A DNA stretch of 64,000 nucleotides from Gracilaria gracilis. Taxonomy: Eukaryota; Rhodophyta; Florideophyceae; Gracilariales; Gracilariaceae. Of this stretch, positions 62,811 to 64,000 are shown in pieces (positions within the stretch are counted from its first letter, which is position 1; every line of letters begins with the position of its first letter). The notes under the pieces were generated by a model. The model was not told where the DNA came from. It saw only the letters and a program-made list of their open reading frames with translations, and did no database searches. Location of the stretch: NCBI GenBank assembly GCA_030374805.1, contig JARGSG010000102.1:1-64000 (forward strand). The letters run 5' to 3'. Made by a program: the position numbers and the translations under genes.

Positions 62811-64000
62811 ATGTTGGTGAAGAAGTCGAAAGCTATCCGGATCAGTCGCGTCCGCGGCGCTGGGAGCGCTGCGTCGCATCGTCAGAAGCTGGATCATGCG
62901 CGTGCGCAGCGAAATTTCAGCAAGCGATTGGCTTCGCTTCACGACGTTGTCGGACCTGAATACCTTCTTAAGAGAGGCGTTGCCAAACAACGTACGAAGA
63001 AACAAAGCCGTGATCAAGATTACGCCGCTATCGTAAAGGCCCGTATGCGGGAAATCCGTAAGCAACGTGCGGTGGAGAAACGATTTGTGTTGCCCGTTGG
63101 CACGCACGTCCCTGACGCTTATGTCCAGGACAAGTGGAGCATGAATTCGATTTTGCATGTTTCCCGCGTGGACGAAGGGCATCGCGAGCGGTACATGATC
63201 GAACACATTGATGGCGATCATCTCACTATCCGCGCCTCGCAGCTCGACGATTTGGCTGGTCTTGCTGTCCGACGTTGGTGTCAGGTACGGCCCAAAACTC
63301 GCCTTGATCATGAAACTGCGGGGCGTTACGGCCTGTACAAGGATGTTGGTGAAGGAGAGCGTTGGACTGTTGACGCTGTTATGTACCTTGCGGAAGATAA
63401 GGTGATGGAGGGTGAGCGTGGCGTTCGTCGCCTAGAAGGCGGTTGTTATTATGGCCACAATCACGATGAGCCTTTTTGGGGCTGGCAACAGATAGAGTTC
63501 AACTCTGTGAGTGGCTCTGGTCTGGCGAATGCGCTTACCATCCAAGGTCTGTGGAGTGGCGGGATTCCTTTCAGGAAGGAGTACGACTCCCTAACCGATG
63601 CATGGAGGATGGTGGCGCTTGATGACTGCAAGGTTCTCGATTGTCTTGATTCGTGGTGTGTGAAGAATCCAGGTGTTGCTGTTCGCGTCTCAAGCCCTGG
63701 AGATCGCGAAAGAACTGAAGAGACGAGACGATTCGAGCTGCGCGAGGAGCGCATGGTGGTGTGCAAATCTTCCACCATGTGCATCCAAACTGCGCTTGCC
63801 AATGCTATGGCACGAGTTGTTGATGAAGATTATGCCTTTAAGTCCGTGTTTGGAGAGAGTGTCGGTAACATGTTGTGCTTTAGCGATGCTGCTCGGTGGG
63901 TTGATGAATTCGCGAACCGAGTTGAGCTCCATCGAATCCATTATCGCCGGAGCGATTATCGCGATACCCTTAGGTGGCTGTTGGCACAGAAGGATGGCGT
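62811..64000 (+). CDS. Unknown protein, open to the window edge (at least 396 aa)
   Basis: From ATG 62811 (MLVKKSKAIRISRVRG) the frame stays open for 396 codons and leaves the window. Residues 1-90 are very basic. Two similar modules follow, DKWSMNSILHVSRVDEGHRE and ERWTVDAVMYLAEDKVMEGE, each with an aromatic start and hydrophobic beta-like segments, faintly recalling chromo-type folds. Near residue 320, CIQTALANAM resembles the Cys-x-Gln...Asn region of some cysteine peptidases; this is weak. Upstream, CAG/GTACGT at 62757 and AACAG at 62803 would make a 46-nt leader intron. High GC and the hairpin leader hint at a mobile element. I do not recognise the family. Confidence 0.65.
   Translation, partial: MLVKKSKAIRISRVRGAGSAASHRQKLDHARAQRNFSKRLASLHDVVGPEYLLKRGVAKQRTKKQSRDQDYAAIVKARMREIRKQRAVEKRFVLPVGTHVPDAYVQDKWSMNSILHVSRVDEGHRERYMIEHIDGDHLTIRASQLDDLAGLAVRRWCQVRPKTRLDHETAGRYGLYKDVGEGERWTVDAVMYLAEDKVMEGERGVRRLEGGCYYGHNHDEPFWGWQQIEFNSVSGSGLANALTIQGLWSGGIPFRKEYDSLTDAWRMVALDDCKVLDCLDSWCVKNPGVAVRVSSPGDRERTEETRRFELREERMVVCKSSTMCIQTALANAMARVVDEDYAFKSVFGESVGNMLCFSDAARWVDEFANRVELHRIHYRRSDYRDTLRWLLAQKDG

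Noticed and set aside
62787..63802. Minus-strand ORFs opposite the terminal gene
   Set aside because: They are shadows of the long plus-strand frame from 62811, which has far better protein composition and length.

Overview
The window is eukaryotic nuclear DNA. Genes are short, mostly single-exon and often secreted. Recognisable introns are tiny (55 and 74 bp), TATA boxes lie about 75-120 bp before start codons, and retroelements take up roughly a third of the sequence. The mix of LTR elements, a Mutator-like and a Harbinger-like transposase, many cysteine-rich secreted proteins and small von Willebrand A (vWA) proteins suggests a red alga, possibly a florideophyte such as Chondrus. That assignment is inference; no marker gene proves it.

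Layout. (1) 1-8277: 3' part of a Ty3/gypsy element (protease, RT, RNase H, integrase), then a separate chromodomain ORF, an antisense two-ORF cassette, a polypurine tract and an 852-bp 3' LTR. (2) 8288-12956: a damaged MULE transposase with two FAR1/FLYWCH-like zinc modules and a SWIM finger, starting 10 bp after that LTR. (3) 14891-20494: a complete 5.6-kb gypsy element on the minus strand, with 451-bp LTRs and a 5-bp target duplication. It sits in the 5' leader of (4) 20560-22534, a C2H2 zinc-finger pseudogene also cut by a 176-bp solo LTR and by a 722-bp TRIM-type miniature element. (5) 23368-23875: another solo LTR. (6) 25154-36184: secreted proteins: a cysteine-rich 410-aa protein, a vWA protein between inverted repeats, a 620-aa protein with a Pro/Arg tail, a 112-aa nine-cysteine protein, and a 166-aa protein whose leader carries a tRNA-derived SINE. 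(7) 39485-40465: a haloalkane-dehalogenase-like gene interrupted by six single-base shifts, all of the same sign. (8) 43391-44270: a second DLLN/C2H2 zinc-finger gene with one frameshift. (9) 46616-48169 and 60016-61317: two multi-pass membrane proteins of the same topology. (10) 50727-53832: two more vWA genes, head to head. (11) 54572-57649: a Harbinger-like transposase and a divergent two-exon companion. (12) 57975-58595: a secreted protein. (13) 62239-64000: a run of GC-rich hairpins followed by a long ORF leaving the window, function unknown.

How the parts relate. Host genes are islands of secreted or membrane proteins, and mobile DNA repeatedly lands in 5' leaders or coding sequence. 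Exact target duplications let the order of events and the original frames be worked out at several sites. The most unusual items are the six-fold +1-shifted dehalogenase, the TRIM with tRNA-like boxes, the antisense cassette in the first gypsy element, and the four-cysteine vWA family.
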